Shown here one piece after another: positions 1 to 11,514 of a DNA stretch of 64,000 nt (its first letter is position 1; each line of letters begins with the position of its first letter). The notes below the pieces were generated by a model that ran no database searches, was not told where the DNA came from, and saw only the letters and a list, made by a program, of their open reading frames with translations. The position numbers were made by a program, and so were the translations under genes. The stretch is from Euphorbia lathyris (Eukaryota > Streptophyta > Magnoliopsida > Malpighiales > Euphorbiaceae), in assembly GCF_963576675.1 (NCBI RefSeq), contig NC_088918.1, positions 33,389,501 through 33,453,500 on the forward strand, read 5' to 3'.

Positions 1-402
1 TGAGGTGTGGTGTGGATTTTATCGAATCCATATGTCAGTTTTGCCTTGGGATTGTCAACCGACAAAGATCCTGGCATTTATGACACATACGGTGTATACG
101 TCATCCTAGAGGCTATACGCGTGCTATTGCATTTATTCTAACGGATCTAACACTCAGCATTTAGAATACTAAGCGTTTGATATTCTGAGTGGTCAGTATT
201 GCATGAACGGATGATTTCTAAGTTTAAAACTAACTTACTCAGTGTGCAGGTTTACTCAGTATTTGCTGTTCAATTAATTTCAATGAGCACACATCAAAAA
301 CAATCATTCAGCATAGTAATTCACTCAGCATGCATATTCATTTAGTTCAGGAATTTACTGAAGAGGATTAAACATACCAACAGCTTCTCTCAGTATGCTG
401 AA
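1..402 (-). other. Copia non-coding stretch downstream of pol
   Basis: This stretch lies between the RNase H stop codon and the off-window 3' LTR. It does not match the 5' LTR at 5291-6502 by eye, so it is internal sequence and not LTR. The words CTCAG and CTGAG recur in it, as they do elsewhere in this element. No open frame of note is visible. Sireviruses often have a long spacer or an envelope-like frame here; none can be shown. Confidence 0.5.
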
Positions 403-1842
403 CTACTCACGGGCTAGTGGCTTCGTGAAGATATCCGCAAGCTGCTCGTCCGTTGGGACAAAGGTCAGCTTTATCTCACCTTTGAGTACATGGTCTCTAA
501 TAAAGTGATGTCTGATGCTGACATGCTTCATTCTGCTGTGTTGAATTGGGTTCTTTGAAAGATCAATTACATTTTTGTTGTCACATTTGACTTCAATTGT
601 CTTTGTTTGAACACCATAGTCTTCAAGCTGTTGCTTAATCCATAGGACTTGAGCAACACAGTGACCAGCAACAATGTACTCAGCTTCAGTGGTAGACAAG
701 GCTACTGACGCCTGCTTTTTGCTGAACCAGGATACAAGACAGCTTCCTAAGAAGTGACATCCTCCAGAGGTGCTTTTACGTTCCAGCTTATCCCGTCCAT
801 AGTCAGCGTCAGTGTATCCGATGAGTGTGAAATCATGAGTATTGGGATACCATAGACCTGCGTTCACTGAGCTTTGCAAATATCTAAGGATTCTTTTTAC
901 AGCAATGTAATGAGATTCCTTAGGGTTAGATTGATATCTAGCATAGTAGCATACTGAAAACTGAATGTCCGGTCTACTGGCTGTTAAGTAAAGTAGAGAG
1001 CCTATCATACCTCGATATAATTTGCTGTCTACTGACTTACCATTCTCGTCAGCGCAGAGGACAGTGTCAGTGCCCATAGGAGTGGATATTGGCTTGCAAT
1101 TTTCCAAGTCATATTTCTTTAATATCTCCTTGGCATATTTGGCTTGACTAATGAAGATGCCATTCTTTCCTTGTTTAATTTGAAGACCGAGGAAGAAGTT
1201 GAGTTCTCCCATCGTGGACATTTCAAACTCAGTCTGCATTTGTTTGCTAAACTCCTTGCACATTGATTCGTTAGTTGCACCAAATATTATATCATCAACA
1301 TAAATTTGGGCCAGCAGGGTATCTTTACCCTTTCTCTTAATGAATAAGGTTGTATCAGTTTTGCCCCTGACGTAATTTCTAGTCAGCAGGAAACTGGTCA
1401 GCCTCTCATACCAAGCACGTGGTGCTTGTTTGAGGCCGTACAGAGCCTTTTTGAGTTTGTAAACGTGGTTTGGGAATTTAGGGTCCTCAAAACCTGGAGG
1501 TTGATTAACATAAACCTCCTCGTTTATAACTCCATTAAGAAATGCACTTTTGACATCCATTTGGAATAATTTAAAGTTCATGTAAGATGCATATGCACAT
1601 AAGATTCTAATAGCTTCTAGCCTTGCCACTGGGGCAAAGGTCTCACCGTAGTCAATACCTTCTTGCTGACTGTAGCCCTGAGCTACAAGTCTTGCTTTGT
1701 TCCTGACTACATTCCCTTGTTCATCCACCTTGTTCCTGAAGACCCATCTTGTTCCAATGGTCTTTTGACTCTTTGGATGCGGCACTAGCTCCCATACATC
1801 GTTTCTTCTGAATTGATCGAGCTCCTCTTGCATTGCGTTCAT
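403..1842 (-). pseudogene. Copia pol: reverse transcriptase and RNase H part
   Basis: The 479-codon frame covers the copia reverse transcriptase, with the YVDD catalytic motif (YVDDIIFG near residue 182), followed by RNase H of the copia type (TDADYGRD, then STTEAEY) and the usual C-terminal IFTKPL. In the element it would copy the RNA template and remove the RNA strand inside virus-like particles. The frame is open, but it is cut off from the integrase part by in-frame stops at 1927-1929 (TAA) and 1885-1887 (TAG). Both lie in the same reading frame as integrase and RT, so a single polyprotein was once encoded. The Met at 1842 is simply the first one after the second stop. Confidence 0.88.
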
Positions 1843-1926
1843 CCAGAATTCATCTTCCTCAGCATCAGCGAAGTTCTTAGGTTCCTATACTGAGACGAAG
1901 GCTACATTGCTGAGGTACTTCCTGAG

Positions 1927-3483
1927 TTAATTCCTCATCATCAGGGTATTCCCAGCAGAATCAAGGATTGCACTTTCTGAGTGCCCTCTTGGAATCCTTA
2001 TCTCTTTAGGTAGATTTATGTCTTGTGCTGTCTGTGTTTCAACAATCTCTGCAGAAGTAGATGGGCCAGTAAAAGTAATCTTAGGTTCACTCTTACTCTT
2101 GGTTAGCCTTTTCGTGAACGACTCAGTAGCTGGTTCTTGGTCAGCGGTTACTGAGTGTGGATCATCTTCGGTCAGCGGCTGGTATCTACCTGCAGGGTTA
2201 GTTTCGTCGAACTCCACATGTACTGACTCTTCTAGAACTTGAGTTCGCTTATTAAAAACTCTGTATGCTTTGCTGTTTGTTGAGTAGCCCAAAAAGATGG
2301 CCTCATCAGCTTTTGAATCAAACTTTGCTAAGCTATCTTTGGTATTTAAAATAAAACATTTACAGCCAAAGGCACGAAAGTATCCAATATTGGGCTTTCG
2401 TCCTTTCCAAAGTTCATAGGGGGTTTTCTTTAATATAGGTCTAACTAGAGCTCTATTAAGAATATAGCACACTGTGTTAACAGCCTCTTCCCAAAAATAC
2501 TTTGGAAGCCTATGCTCATCCAGTATTGTCCTGGCTATTTCAACCAGAGTTCTGTTCTTCCTTTCAACAACCCCATTTTGTTGAGGTGTTCTAGGAGCAG
2601 AAAAATTATGGTCAATGCCGCTGGCTTCACAGAATTCAACAAACTTTTGGTTTTTGAATTCTCCACCATTATCGCTACGGATGTGAGCTAATTTTAGGTC
2701 TTTATCATTTTCAATTTTTTTAACCAAATTTGAAAATGTCTCAAAGGTCTCATCCTTGCTGGTCAGCAAGATGACCCACGTGTACCGAGAGAAGTCATCT
2801 ACAATGACCAAGAAAAATCTTCTTCCACCCAGACTCAGCGGCTGGACTGGACCGAAGAGATCCAAGTGTAGTAACTCTAACGGACGCTTAGTTGAGACAA
2901 TATTTTTGCTGTGAAAAGATTGTTTGGTTTGTTTTCCAGCTTGGCAAGCGTGGCATAATTGATCTTTTTCAAATTTAAGTTCAGGCAGTCCCTCAACCAA
3001 TTGCTTTCTTGCTAGTTTGGCCAGGAGGTCTATGCTTACATGACCAAGTCTCCTGTGCCATAGCCAGGAATTCTCTTCCTTTGTTACTAAGCACACAGTT
3101 TTTGAAAACTTTTTCTCTAAGTCTAGCATAAAGACATTATCTATGCAAGGGGCAGTTAAGATTAACTCATTTGTTTTACCCTCGTATATTTTACATCCAG
3201 TAGCATCAAATATAACGTTTCTCCCATTGTCACATAGCTGAGCTACGCTGAGTAAGTTATATTTGAGTCCGCTGACTAGGGAGACAGATTCAATAGTAGG
3301 ATTACCTCCAATGGTTCCTGACCCTACTATCTTACCCTTCTTGTTGTCTCCAAAACTTGCACTTCCTCCTCGTTTACGCTCAAACGTGATGAACTGAGTT
3401 TCATCATCAGTCATATGCCTCGAGCATGCGCTGTCAATATACCACATCTTTGACTTCTCGACACATCTCAGGCTTACCTGCAT
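1927..3483 (-). pseudogene. Copia pol: protease and integrase part
   Basis: The N-terminus carries a copia protease active-site region, WYIDSACSRHM, where the usual Gly after Asp-Ser is Ala. Next comes the gag-pre-integrase zinc region (WLWHRRLGHVS followed by CHACQAGKQ) and then the integrase core, with Asp in HLDLFGP, Asp in RSDNGGEF and Glu in QNGVVERKNR, so the D,D,E triad is present. Integrase would insert the cDNA into the host genome. The frame ends at a TAA at 1927-1929 and continues in register into RT. Upstream, gag ends in another frame only 6 bases away, so a stop and a frame change separate gag from pol. Confidence 0.88.
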
Positions 3484-3488
3484 TGTAA

Positions 3489-5228
3489 CTAGTTACTTTT
3501 AGGTACCCAATTCTTTTTGGGTCCTTGCTTGTTAGGTGCAACAGGTAAAGCATCATATTTTATTTTATGGTGACATACTTGGACAGTATGGCCATTCTTT
3601 CCACAGAAGTCACAGTTGACCTTCTGTTTAGGATATTTCACTGACTTGTCAGCACTCCAGTGCTGAGCGTGCCAGCACACATTAGTGGTGTGTCCTTTCT
3701 TCCCACAAAAGTCACACTGGACTTTTCGCTGGGGATTCCATCTCTGCTGAGTACCTTGGTACTGAGTTCTCAGAGGAATGTTTCTTTTATTTGGAACCAT
3801 TAGTTGGTTCTGGATAGTTATGACGTCCTTTCTCAGTTTCTTTGAAACTGATTGGACTTCAAAGACAGACTCATGTATGATCTTCATGTTATCATGCAGA
3901 GTTGAATTGTCCTGAAGAAGGAATCTGAGGTCACTCAGTTTGACCTCTTCCACTTCATCACAACGCCTGCTGAGTGCTTTAACTTTCTTATTACACTTCT
4001 TGACAAGTGTGTAGAGATCACTCAGGGCATTAACCATATCGTTTCTGAGCTGGGGAAGAGTAATTACCTCATTTGATTGCTCATCGTCATCTGATGCGAC
4101 GGATAGGTCAGCATGCTCAGAACCGCATGGCTCAGCAAGTTCGTCAGCCATGAAGCATATCTTCGCTGACTCGGTGGCCTCAGTTTCTGTAGATGAAGAC
4201 TCATCACTGTCGCTCCATGTAGCCACCATTGCCTTTTTGCCGCTCTTCTTGTCTTTCCTCAGTGTGGGGCAGCTTGACTTAATATGGCCTGTTTGATGGC
4301 ACTCAAAGCATGTAATGGACTTTGAGCCGTCCTTTTTGTATTTGCTGTCGCTTGAGTCAGCCTTATACTTATCAAACTTTCTGTAAGGCTTCTTAGAATA
4401 TTTGTCATTCTTCCTGAACAACCTTTTCATCTTCCTTGTGAACATAGCCATCTCCTCATCATCAGTTGAGCTCCCGTCAGTGGAGTCAGCTTTTATGACA
4501 AGAGATTTCTGCTTCTTGTCTTCAGATTTTTCCTTCACCTCGAAGTTTTTCATAGATATCTCATGGGTCAGCAACGAGCTGATGAGTTCGTCATATTTGT
4601 AGGTGGTTAAATCCTGAGCTTCCTCAACAGCTGTCTTCTTTGCTTGCCAGTCTTTAGGAAGACTCCTGAGTATCTTTTTGACTTGTTCTTCCTCAGTGAA
4701 GATTTTCCCAAGTCTCTTGAGCTCATTAATGATGTTGGTAAACCTTGCATTCATGTCTGAGATGCCCTCATCATTGTTCATCTCAAACAGCTCGTACAGT
4801 CTCATCTGCTGATTCACCTTGGACTCCTTTACTTTATTGGTTCCCTCGTAGGTGACTTCCAGCTTTTTCCAGATCTCTTGCGCCGACTCACAACCTGAGA
4901 TTTTATTATATTCTGCAGCATCGAGTGCACAGTGAAGCATATTGATAGCCGAAGCGTGATTTTGAAGCTTCTTAAGATCATCCTCTATCCATTTGGCCTC
5001 AGCTTTTACAACTGTTTGGCCAGCCACAACTTCGACAGGTACAAATGGGCCTTGAACTATAGATAGCCAGACACTCATGTTTGTAGCCTGAATGAAGTTT
5101 TTCATCCTATTCTTCCAGAAGGTATAGTTAGACCCGAAGAATAGGGGAGGCCGAGTGATGGACAGCCCCTCAGGCAGTATCTGAGTTGTTTGGTTTCCTG
5201 GGAGAAACCGAGTACTGTTTTCGCCCAT
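3489..5228 (-). CDS. Copia gag with three CCHC zinc knuckles
   Basis: This 579-residue frame starts with ATG just downstream of the primer site. It has the copia gag core (FFGSNYTFWKNRM near residues 31-43; LRSLPKDW near 206-213) and three zinc knuckles of the CX2CX4HX4C form: CFECHQTGHIKSSC, CDFCGKKGHTTNVC and CDFCGKNGHTVQVC. A Ser/Asp/Glu-rich segment and a predicted helical region lie between the first knuckle and the last two. Gag would form the particle and package RNA. The frame is uninterrupted, so it could in principle still be translated; the stop is TAG. Length and knuckle number fit Sirevirus gags. Confidence 0.85.
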   Translation of the reverse strand: MGENSTRFLPGNQTTQILPEGLSITRPPLFFGSNYTFWKNRMKNFIQATNMSVWLSIVQGPFVPVEVVAGQTVVKAEAKWIEDDLKKLQNHASAINMLHCALDAAEYNKISGCESAQEIWKKLEVTYEGTNKVKESKVNQQMRLYELFEMNNDEGISDMNARFTNIINELKRLGKIFTEEEQVKKILRSLPKDWQAKKTAVEEAQDLTTYKYDELISSLLTHEISMKNFEVKEKSEDKKQKSLVIKADSTDGSSTDDEEMAMFTRKMKRLFRKNDKYSKKPYRKFDKYKADSSDSKYKKDGSKSITCFECHQTGHIKSSCPTLRKDKKSGKKAMVATWSDSDESSSTETEATESAKICFMADELAEPCGSEHADLSVASDDDEQSNEVITLPQLRNDMVNALSDLYTLVKKCNKKVKALSRRCDEVEEVKLSDLRFLLQDNSTLHDNMKIIHESVFEVQSVSKKLRKDVITIQNQLMVPNKRNIPLRTQYQGTQQRWNPQRKVQCDFCGKKGHTTNVCWHAQHWSADKSVKYPKQKVNCDFCGKNGHTVQVCHHKIKYDALPVAPNKQGPKKNWVPKSN

Positions 5229-5275
5229 GGTAGGGATCAGCTAAAGGTTGTTAGACCTTTTACAGAGAGCTTTGA

Positions 5276-5288
5276 GGCTCTGATACCA
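5276..5288 (-). other. Primer binding site, initiator-Met tRNA type
   Basis: Read on the minus strand the sequence is TGGTATCAGAGCC, the usual primer site complementary to the 3' end of initiator tRNA-Met. Two bases separate it from the LTR end at 5291. Confidence 0.85.
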
Positions 5289-5290
5289 CT

Positions 5291-6502
5291 TGTTGGTCCC
5301 TTATAACGTTGCAAGTATAGTTCCAAGGGGGGGTTAGGAACTATTTAAACTTTTTCTTAAGTTTGGGCAAACTTCTTTTCTTAAGAGAGAAGGTTTTAAC
5401 AGCGGCGCTGAGTGATCAGTAAGATACTGGCTTAGTCAACTGGTGACTAGGTCAGTTTCTTGACTTGAGTCAGGAGATAGCACTTAAAGTCTATTCCTGA
5501 GCTCAGATGTTCGATGCGCACAACTCAGCTTGACCTTTTTACTTGGTCAGTTTTGGTTATTTAAGCAAGCAATATATATAAGGAGTTTAAGGTAAGAAAT
5601 ACGTTACTCAGCAGATTTATCCAGGTTCGGCTTCTTCTAAGCCTACGTCCTGTCCCCGGAACACGTTCCGAGATTTCAAATCCTCTACTGAGCTCTTTAA
5701 AGGTAGAGCCTCAAACCTTTTACAATCTTAGCAACTGAGTATAACAAGAGTACCTTCCTCTATACCTCTACTCAATCCTAATCTCTTGCTGAGTACTATA
5801 ACCGAGTACTCAGCAACTCTTTTCTAATCTCTAGAAATGATAAGTGTTTGTCCTAAACAATGATTTGGTAAGACACCTTAGATGATTGAATAATCACTCT
5901 AGACTTTTACACAAAAGATATTGAATGTAGTGTAAGATTGCTTTGCTTTTTGCTTACAGAACTTTGCGTAGAGATTTGGTCAGCGTAATGGCTTGATCAA
6001 GTTCTGTGAATTGAAAGCTTCTGATGGTACTCTATTTATAGAGACATCTGGGCATTGGTCATTTCGAATTTCGAAATAACCGTTGGAGGGAAACGGCTTC
6101 CTGTCGTTGTCATCCTGACTTGCTCAGAACTCTCGGCCAATCAGGTTTGTGTATCTTCTGTTTTCGGTCAGCTCAGCAGACTGTCTCTCCTTTTATGGTA
6201 AAGTCAACTGGACAACATACTGTGTCGTCTGATCTTTACCCAAAGAGGAAATACTTTGTCTGGAAGTTTTCCTTAGCCAGCTGCTGTCTTGTACGTTTGT
6301 CGAGTCTACTCAGCAGCTTCATCTTGAAGTTGTTCCCGAAGGTCTTCTAGATCCTTCTTTCGCTGATTTGCGTTTTTTCCAAAACGACAACGTTTTGACA
6401 AACGCGGGCCGACTTGTACTGAGTTGTTTGACTTGGGCTTTGACACTTGTATTGGGCTTGGGCCTTTTAATTCTTGTGTCTTATAAACAATTTAACTCAA
6501 CA
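5291..6502 (-). repeat. 5' LTR of the copia element
   Basis: On the minus strand the LTR starts TGTTGAGTTAAA and ends GGGACCAACA, giving short TGTTG/CAACA inverted ends. A TATAAATAG box lies on the minus strand near 6030-6040. The promoter-distal half is closely related to the LTRs at 39846-41327 and 58993-59875, while the upstream half differs. A short TA run lies at 5573-5580, where those two LTRs have long TA repeats. Confidence 0.85.
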
Positions 6503-6600
6503 TTGAACAAACACATTAGTAGAATAAATCAAAGCATTTAAACTTAGTGTGTTTATAATATGTATTTCAATTATACTTAAACAATTTTGTCAAATCAAAA

Positions 6601-8298
6601 TTATGTGGAAAGGCGTTTCAACAGTCCTACTACCATATTATATGGTAGACCGACATCTATAACTAGGAACTCAACTTCCGACCTCCAGATGGGATGGCCA
6701 TTTCTGATCTCTATCTTCATGATGGCACTACACATCAAATGGACTGTGTGTCCACTGATTCCCATTAAGGGAGCTTGTGTGGGGATCAACTTTCTTGGTT
6801 CAAGGCGTATTTCCTTGTAGGACTTCTTTGTGATGATGTTTGTTAAGCTCCTCGTATCTACTAATACCATGTGAACCTTAAAGTCTTCGATCCGAACTTT
6901 GGTCACCAACCCATCATCATGCGTTATCTTAGGGGTGCTTTTTATTCCATCAAATGATAAGTCTGACCTCAATGTTTTATGCCTCTCATTCCCAGAGGTG
7001 CTCTTTCTTTTGGATGCTTATGTTGGAGAGGGTCCTCATGAGATGTTGTTGATAACTCTAGGAGGGCTTTGTCCTTGATACGCTTCTCTTTCTGCTCTGA
7101 CGCCGAGCCCCATCCAATCCTTTTAAGGAAATGTCTAGCTTTCCCTCAAAGGCTAGATTTTCCAGCTCGGTAATGAGTTGCATGCAATCCTCCGTGTCAT
7201 GCCCTTCGCTTTTACAGAAGTTGTAGTATGCATCGTTGATACGTAAGTGTGATTTTTTCATTTTTGAAGGGTATATGATGTGTACCATGTTCCTCTCTGC
7301 CCAATACATGATCTCTTTTTTAGGAGCATTCAGGGAGAGCATTTTTATCTCCGAGTGCTCTCATGGCTTTTTTTGGTCCTTATCTCTATCATTCATAAAT
7401 TGTCTATATGCACTGGTAGAGGTAGTCTTATCTTTTAATAAGGGTTTTAGCATGTGGGCCTCCCATCTACAAAAGTCCCTAGCTAGAGTCTTCAGGTCTT
7501 TAAAGGTTCAGGTCCTGTTGGTTGTCAACTCTCGAGACAACTCATTGTTGAGGTAATTGGAAGTCATGATGCCTATTGTCCCCTTTATGTTTAATACCTT
7601 GACCTGGATGGATTCTTGTTGGAATCATTCTACGTAGTCTTTTAGAGTTTCATTTTCATATTGGACAAGATAGTTGAGTCCTGTATGGTTTTACTTTCAG
7701 GGATGGACGTCACAGAATGGTCTGCGTATAGTCCTAACATTTGCTTGAAACTGGTGATTGATATTATACCGAGCTACTCATAATAATAAGAGGTGCATCC
7801 TTCAAGGTAGGGGGGAATATGTGGCACATTACGACATTTGTGGTTGTTATAGTATCCATAGCGCATCTAAAGTTCTTTATGTGAGTGTATGGTCCCCTAT
7901 CATGTTGTACTCTTTCAGCAATGGATATTTGAACCCTCTTGGCATGGGCTTGGTCATTATATTTTTACATAATTGTATTTATACCTCTGTATGTTGAGCT
8001 ATTTTGGGTCGATTCTTGCCTCAGTGATGGTGCTCTTCAACTCATTCAACAACTTCTGGATCGCTCCATACTTAGCCTCAGAATCTTCATCTTTTTATAG
8101 GGTGCCTCTTTCCTTGGGTGCCCATCGATCCTAGGTCTTAGGATCAACTACCTTCTTCTCTTGGCTCATGGATCGAGACTCGGTTGATCTATGTTGTGTC
8201 CTTTTGCGATTTGATTCTAGGGTCCTCCTATTCGGGGAGGGCCGTTTCTCTTCTCTCACTTAGGTTGATCTTAAAAGGGATTGCTCATTGGCACTCAT
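6601..8298 (-). pseudogene. Decayed Ty3/gypsy gag and protease
   Basis: An ATG at 8298 on the minus strand opens a gag-like N-terminus. Around 7700-7350 the capsid region is recognisable in pieces (ETLKDYVE, ELSRELTTN, LARDFCRWE), broken by stops. The 7058-7342 frame has the gag tail YPSKMKKSHLRINDAYYNFCKSEGHDTEDC-type region, and 6601-6972 has a retropepsin-like segment with VLVDTRSLTNII in place of the usual DTG/DSG loop. No RT follows, because the copia element begins at 6502. Decay is heavy, so this is an old copy. Assignment to Ty3/gypsy is firm; the lineage is not. Confidence 0.7.
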
Positions 8299-8819
8299 GG
8301 TCTTTCACGTAGGGGGAGTTATAGATGTGTGTCCTTTTATTGGGTAGTCCTTTTTTCCCATTGACTGGCCACTAGGCCCTTTTGGCTGATTCACATGCGA
8401 TCCTTCTCAATGGTGATGATAGCTTCGAATGGTGTGATGGCCGATAGAGCAAACTGTATTCTCGGATTGGTTCATGCATTTGGATGGCATGCTCTGATCG
8501 TATTATACGGTGTCTTGGGCATATCTAATGTTTTTTTGTTATTCGTCTAGAGATTGTGCCTAAAAGCCTTTATAGTTTTGGATCTAAGGCTTCATCCTCC
8601 TCCATCATTTCTAGAGCAAGGTCATTATTGACCTATTGCAATATGCATACTTTTGCTTTCGCTGCTCTCTATACTCCATACAAGTGGATTGTGCTGGTGG
8701 AAGGAAACTGGATGGAACTGTTTAAGCGAGTTATTATTATGTATGTTTCATGCTCATCTCACCAATTTGATGTGGTTGAATCTTGTAGGTCCTCTTAAAG
8801 GTCTACAATAAGATAGAAA

Positions 8820-9300
8820 CGATATCAAAGGATGGACCGAAGTTCCTAACCTACTCTGATGCCTAAGTCATCTTCGTGGGAAGACATAAGGATGATTATA
8901 ACACTAAATCAAAGGTGTAATGTAAGTTTAGTGAATAAATGAAGTAATGCACCTTAGATAGTGTCTTACTCTATTTATACTGTGATCGAGCTATGAGAGG
9001 TGGTTATAAGCTTAGGAGCGGGTCATGCTACGTGTCACCTGTTGATAGGTGAGCATGTGCCCATATATCGGGGCTCAGTATCCCTCAACCCACTAGGATG
9101 ATCATTGATGAGGTCTATGGGGACTTCCCAAGTCAAGACCCTAAGACTGTGTCATACTGAGTAGGTTCTCTGTAATGACTCCACGTGTTCTCTTTTCTAG
9201 GTGGTGTTCCCGGCTTCATAAGCATTACATGGACGTGTTTATATTCGCCTGATATCACCTATATATGATCGCAGTGGTTTTCACCTGATCAGTGATTGAT
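8820..9300 (-). repeat. Gypsy LTR remnant upstream of the gag remnant
   Basis: On the minus strand a TATAAATAG box (8971-8979) is followed, about 100 bases on, by GACTTAGGCATCAGAG (8855-8870). That arrangement recurs in the LTR fragments at 42540-43212 (-) and 52860-53330 (+). It lies in the right place and orientation to be the 5' LTR of the gag remnant at 6601-8298. The ends were not resolved. Confidence 0.5.
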
Positions 9301-9714
9301 CAAATGAATTTGATCCATCATCATGAGATCTAAGCTTATTAGATTTAAACCTTAAAATGATTTTACCACCATAGGTTTTTCATAAGCTTAAATCTACCCG
9401 TAACTTGATCGGTGGACCACGATTAACTTAATATCGACAAACTAATATTTTTTTAATTGACTGGTGAACCTACTATGCACATCCTAAATTATATATATTT
9501 CAATTATGAAGAAAAATAAAAATTCTGCATTATTATTAATATAAGTGTAGTACATGGAACATCAAATAAAATAGTTCAATGATCTCAAATATTACCTATT
9601 AAGGAAAAATAATTTGTCAACCAACCAACACTGCTACAATAGTTTCTTCAAAATATTTATATATAATTATTAATTTAAATTCTCTGCCTTATCCTTTAAG
9701 TCTCCTCCTTTACC
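9301..9714. other. MYB gene upstream region
   Basis: AT-rich DNA between the gypsy remnant and the MYB TATA box. Apart from short AT runs nothing specific is visible; it probably holds the MYB promoter. Confidence 0.4.
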
Positions 9715-9721
9715 TATAAAT
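9715..9721 (+). promoter_or_regulatory. TATA box of the MYB gene
   Basis: TATAAAT lies 122 bases before the chosen ATG (9843). Transcription would start near 9745-9755. The in-frame ATG at 9720 overlaps this box, so it cannot be the start codon of a transcript made from it. Confidence 0.6.
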
Positions 9722-9842
9722 GATCTCTCCTGCCTTCCTTTCTTCCTTTATTTTTTGTTTTTCTCTCTCTATCAAACCCCTTATTTTGCTCTCACAGCAA
9801 GCACAAAAGTTCAGCAATTCCGCAAAGATTTCCGATTCGGAA

Positions 9843-11514
9843 ATGAAGAAAGCAATCACCGAACACGAATCTTTGGTTACGAGTTCAGCTGGTTTGAAGA
9901 TTAAAACAACTACACCATGCTGTAGCAAAGTCGGCATAAAAAAGGGGCCATGGACGCCGGAGGAGGACGAGCTCTTGGCTAACTACGTCAAGAAGGAAGG
10001 AGAAGGCCGGTGGCGTACGCTTCCGAAGAAGGCCGGTCTGCTCAGGTGCGGTAAGAGTTGTCGGCTCCGGTGGATGAACTATCTTCGACCTTGTGTCAAG
10101 AGAGGACGTATTGCTCCTGATGAAGAAGATCTCATTCTTAGGCTTCATAGATTGCTCGGTAACAGGTATATACATACATGGATCGACTGAGATATGATAT
10201 GGATTTGGGGTTTAATCGAACTAATTTCATTTTATTAAGCTGTAAGATCCACTAGCTGCTGATCGTGATTTGATGAGTGACGGTGTTCTTTTTAATTGCT
10301 TTCTTTTCTTCCTCCTAAGATTTCCGTTCTATTTCTTTCTTTTGAGATCAAATCACGTTCGAATGAGCTTCTGGAGATCGAATATTTCTGCAGATTTTTT
10401 CACAATTTTGATGGATTAGGAATTTAGGGTTTGTTTGTCCTCTTCCATATATCTGTGCACTTCTTTGCTGAAAGTATTAGGGAGGAGGAAGATATAGAAC
10501 TTATCAGTAGAGGGATAACTTCTACCATACTCATGGAATAATCATCTCGTGAACAGTCTCCGATTGATTGTTCCCGGAGTACTGTAGAATTGGATCGCCT
10601 TCTTAGCTGAAGCTTTTGCTTGTTTCATAGAAACCGTATTTGTTGCTTGTAATTATTCTTCATTTCTACTCTTTTGGTCTTATTTGTTTTTCTAGAAATT
10701 AATACTATACACCGGATCAATTAATTACATATTTCATTTTTTAACATCGAATCAAACTCTCAGGAAATGATATAATGGATGTATAGTAGAAAATCTCTTG
10801 TTTTCCTTTAATTTCAAATACCGGTCATGGATTGAAGTCACCATTCACGTGGTGAGTTATATTTTTGTTGCTTGCAGATGGGCATTGATAGCTGGGAGGA
10901 TACCGGGGCGTACAGATAACGAGATAAAGAACTACTGGAACACACACCTAAGCAAGAAACTGATCAGCCAAGGGATTGATCCAAGAAATCACAAGCCATT
11001 GAACCCTAACCCTACTTCCTCTATTCCACAACACCTTAACCAAAATGCAGCTCCTAAATCTGCTAAATATTTGGAAGAAATAGGCCGTCCCTATCGAGTT
11101 ACAGCCACAAAATTGAGCCAAACCTTCAATTTAACGACCGACCAGCAGCTGTATAATCATGATCATCACCCCCAAATTCCCGCTGTAAATGAGGGCATAG
11201 ATAACAGCCTTGCAACGGGATTACACAGTGGTCAAGGACAAATCAATGGAGAATATTGCATTGGAAATGAAAATGAGGATCATATATTCTCTTCGTTTCT
11301 GGATTTGGATTCTCTAATTAATGAAAATGAATATCTGTTCATGAATCAACAACAACAACAAAAAATACAGCAGCCGAATCAAGAACCTCTACCAAATATG
11401 GCGCAAGTCTTCAGTGTTTCTGCTGCACAAAATTTCAATAATACCGCCTTTTGGGAAGCTGGAGTTGCATCAATCGCTGCAGGCTTAGGTGACGAAGAAG
11501 TTGCTTTCATCTGA
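9843..11514 (+). CDS. MYB5: R2R3-MYB transcription factor, MYB5-like
   Basis: Two exons, 9843-10165 and 10878-11514, joined by a GT-AG intron inside the Arg codon before the R3 tryptophan, give 319 residues. R2 (about 34-85) has Trp 37, 57 and 77. R3 (about 86-136) has the normal non-Trp first position (Ile90) with Trp109 and Trp128. The bHLH-binding signature [DE]Lx2[RK]x3Lx6Lx3R is complete at 96-115. The stretch [12 protein letters not shown] and the C-terminal FSSFL..SLIN motif (245-255) match Arabidopsis MYB5 and grape MYB5a/b. Those proteins act with bHLH and WD40 partners in proanthocyanidin, seed-coat and trichome control. A Gln run lies near 265-269. The role is inferred from the family. 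The start was chosen because the next upstream in-frame ATG (9720) lies in the TATA box. Confidence 0.9.

Larger units (their letters stand above)
1..6502 (-). mobile_element. Ty1/copia LTR retrotransposon, Sirevirus-like, missing its 3' LTR
   Basis: On the minus strand the order is 5' LTR (5291-6502), primer binding site (5276-5288), gag (3489-5228), protease-integrase (1927-3483), RT-RNase H (403-1842) and then non-coding DNA to the window edge. Protease-integrase-RT-RNase H is the copia order. The long LTR, large gag with several CCHC knuckles and initiator-Met primer site suggest the Sirevirus lineage; this is family knowledge, not a tree. The 3' LTR must lie left of position 1. The element looks dead: gag and pol are separated by a stop plus a frame change, and pol has two in-frame stops between integrase and RT. 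Confidence 0.9.

Noticed and set aside
1..402. 3' LTR of the copia element
   Set aside because: It shows no match to the 5' LTR at 5291-6502 and has no CAACA end or polypurine tract at the expected place.
6120..6350. A 76-codon frame in the copia LTR
   Set aside because: Chance frame inside a non-coding LTR.
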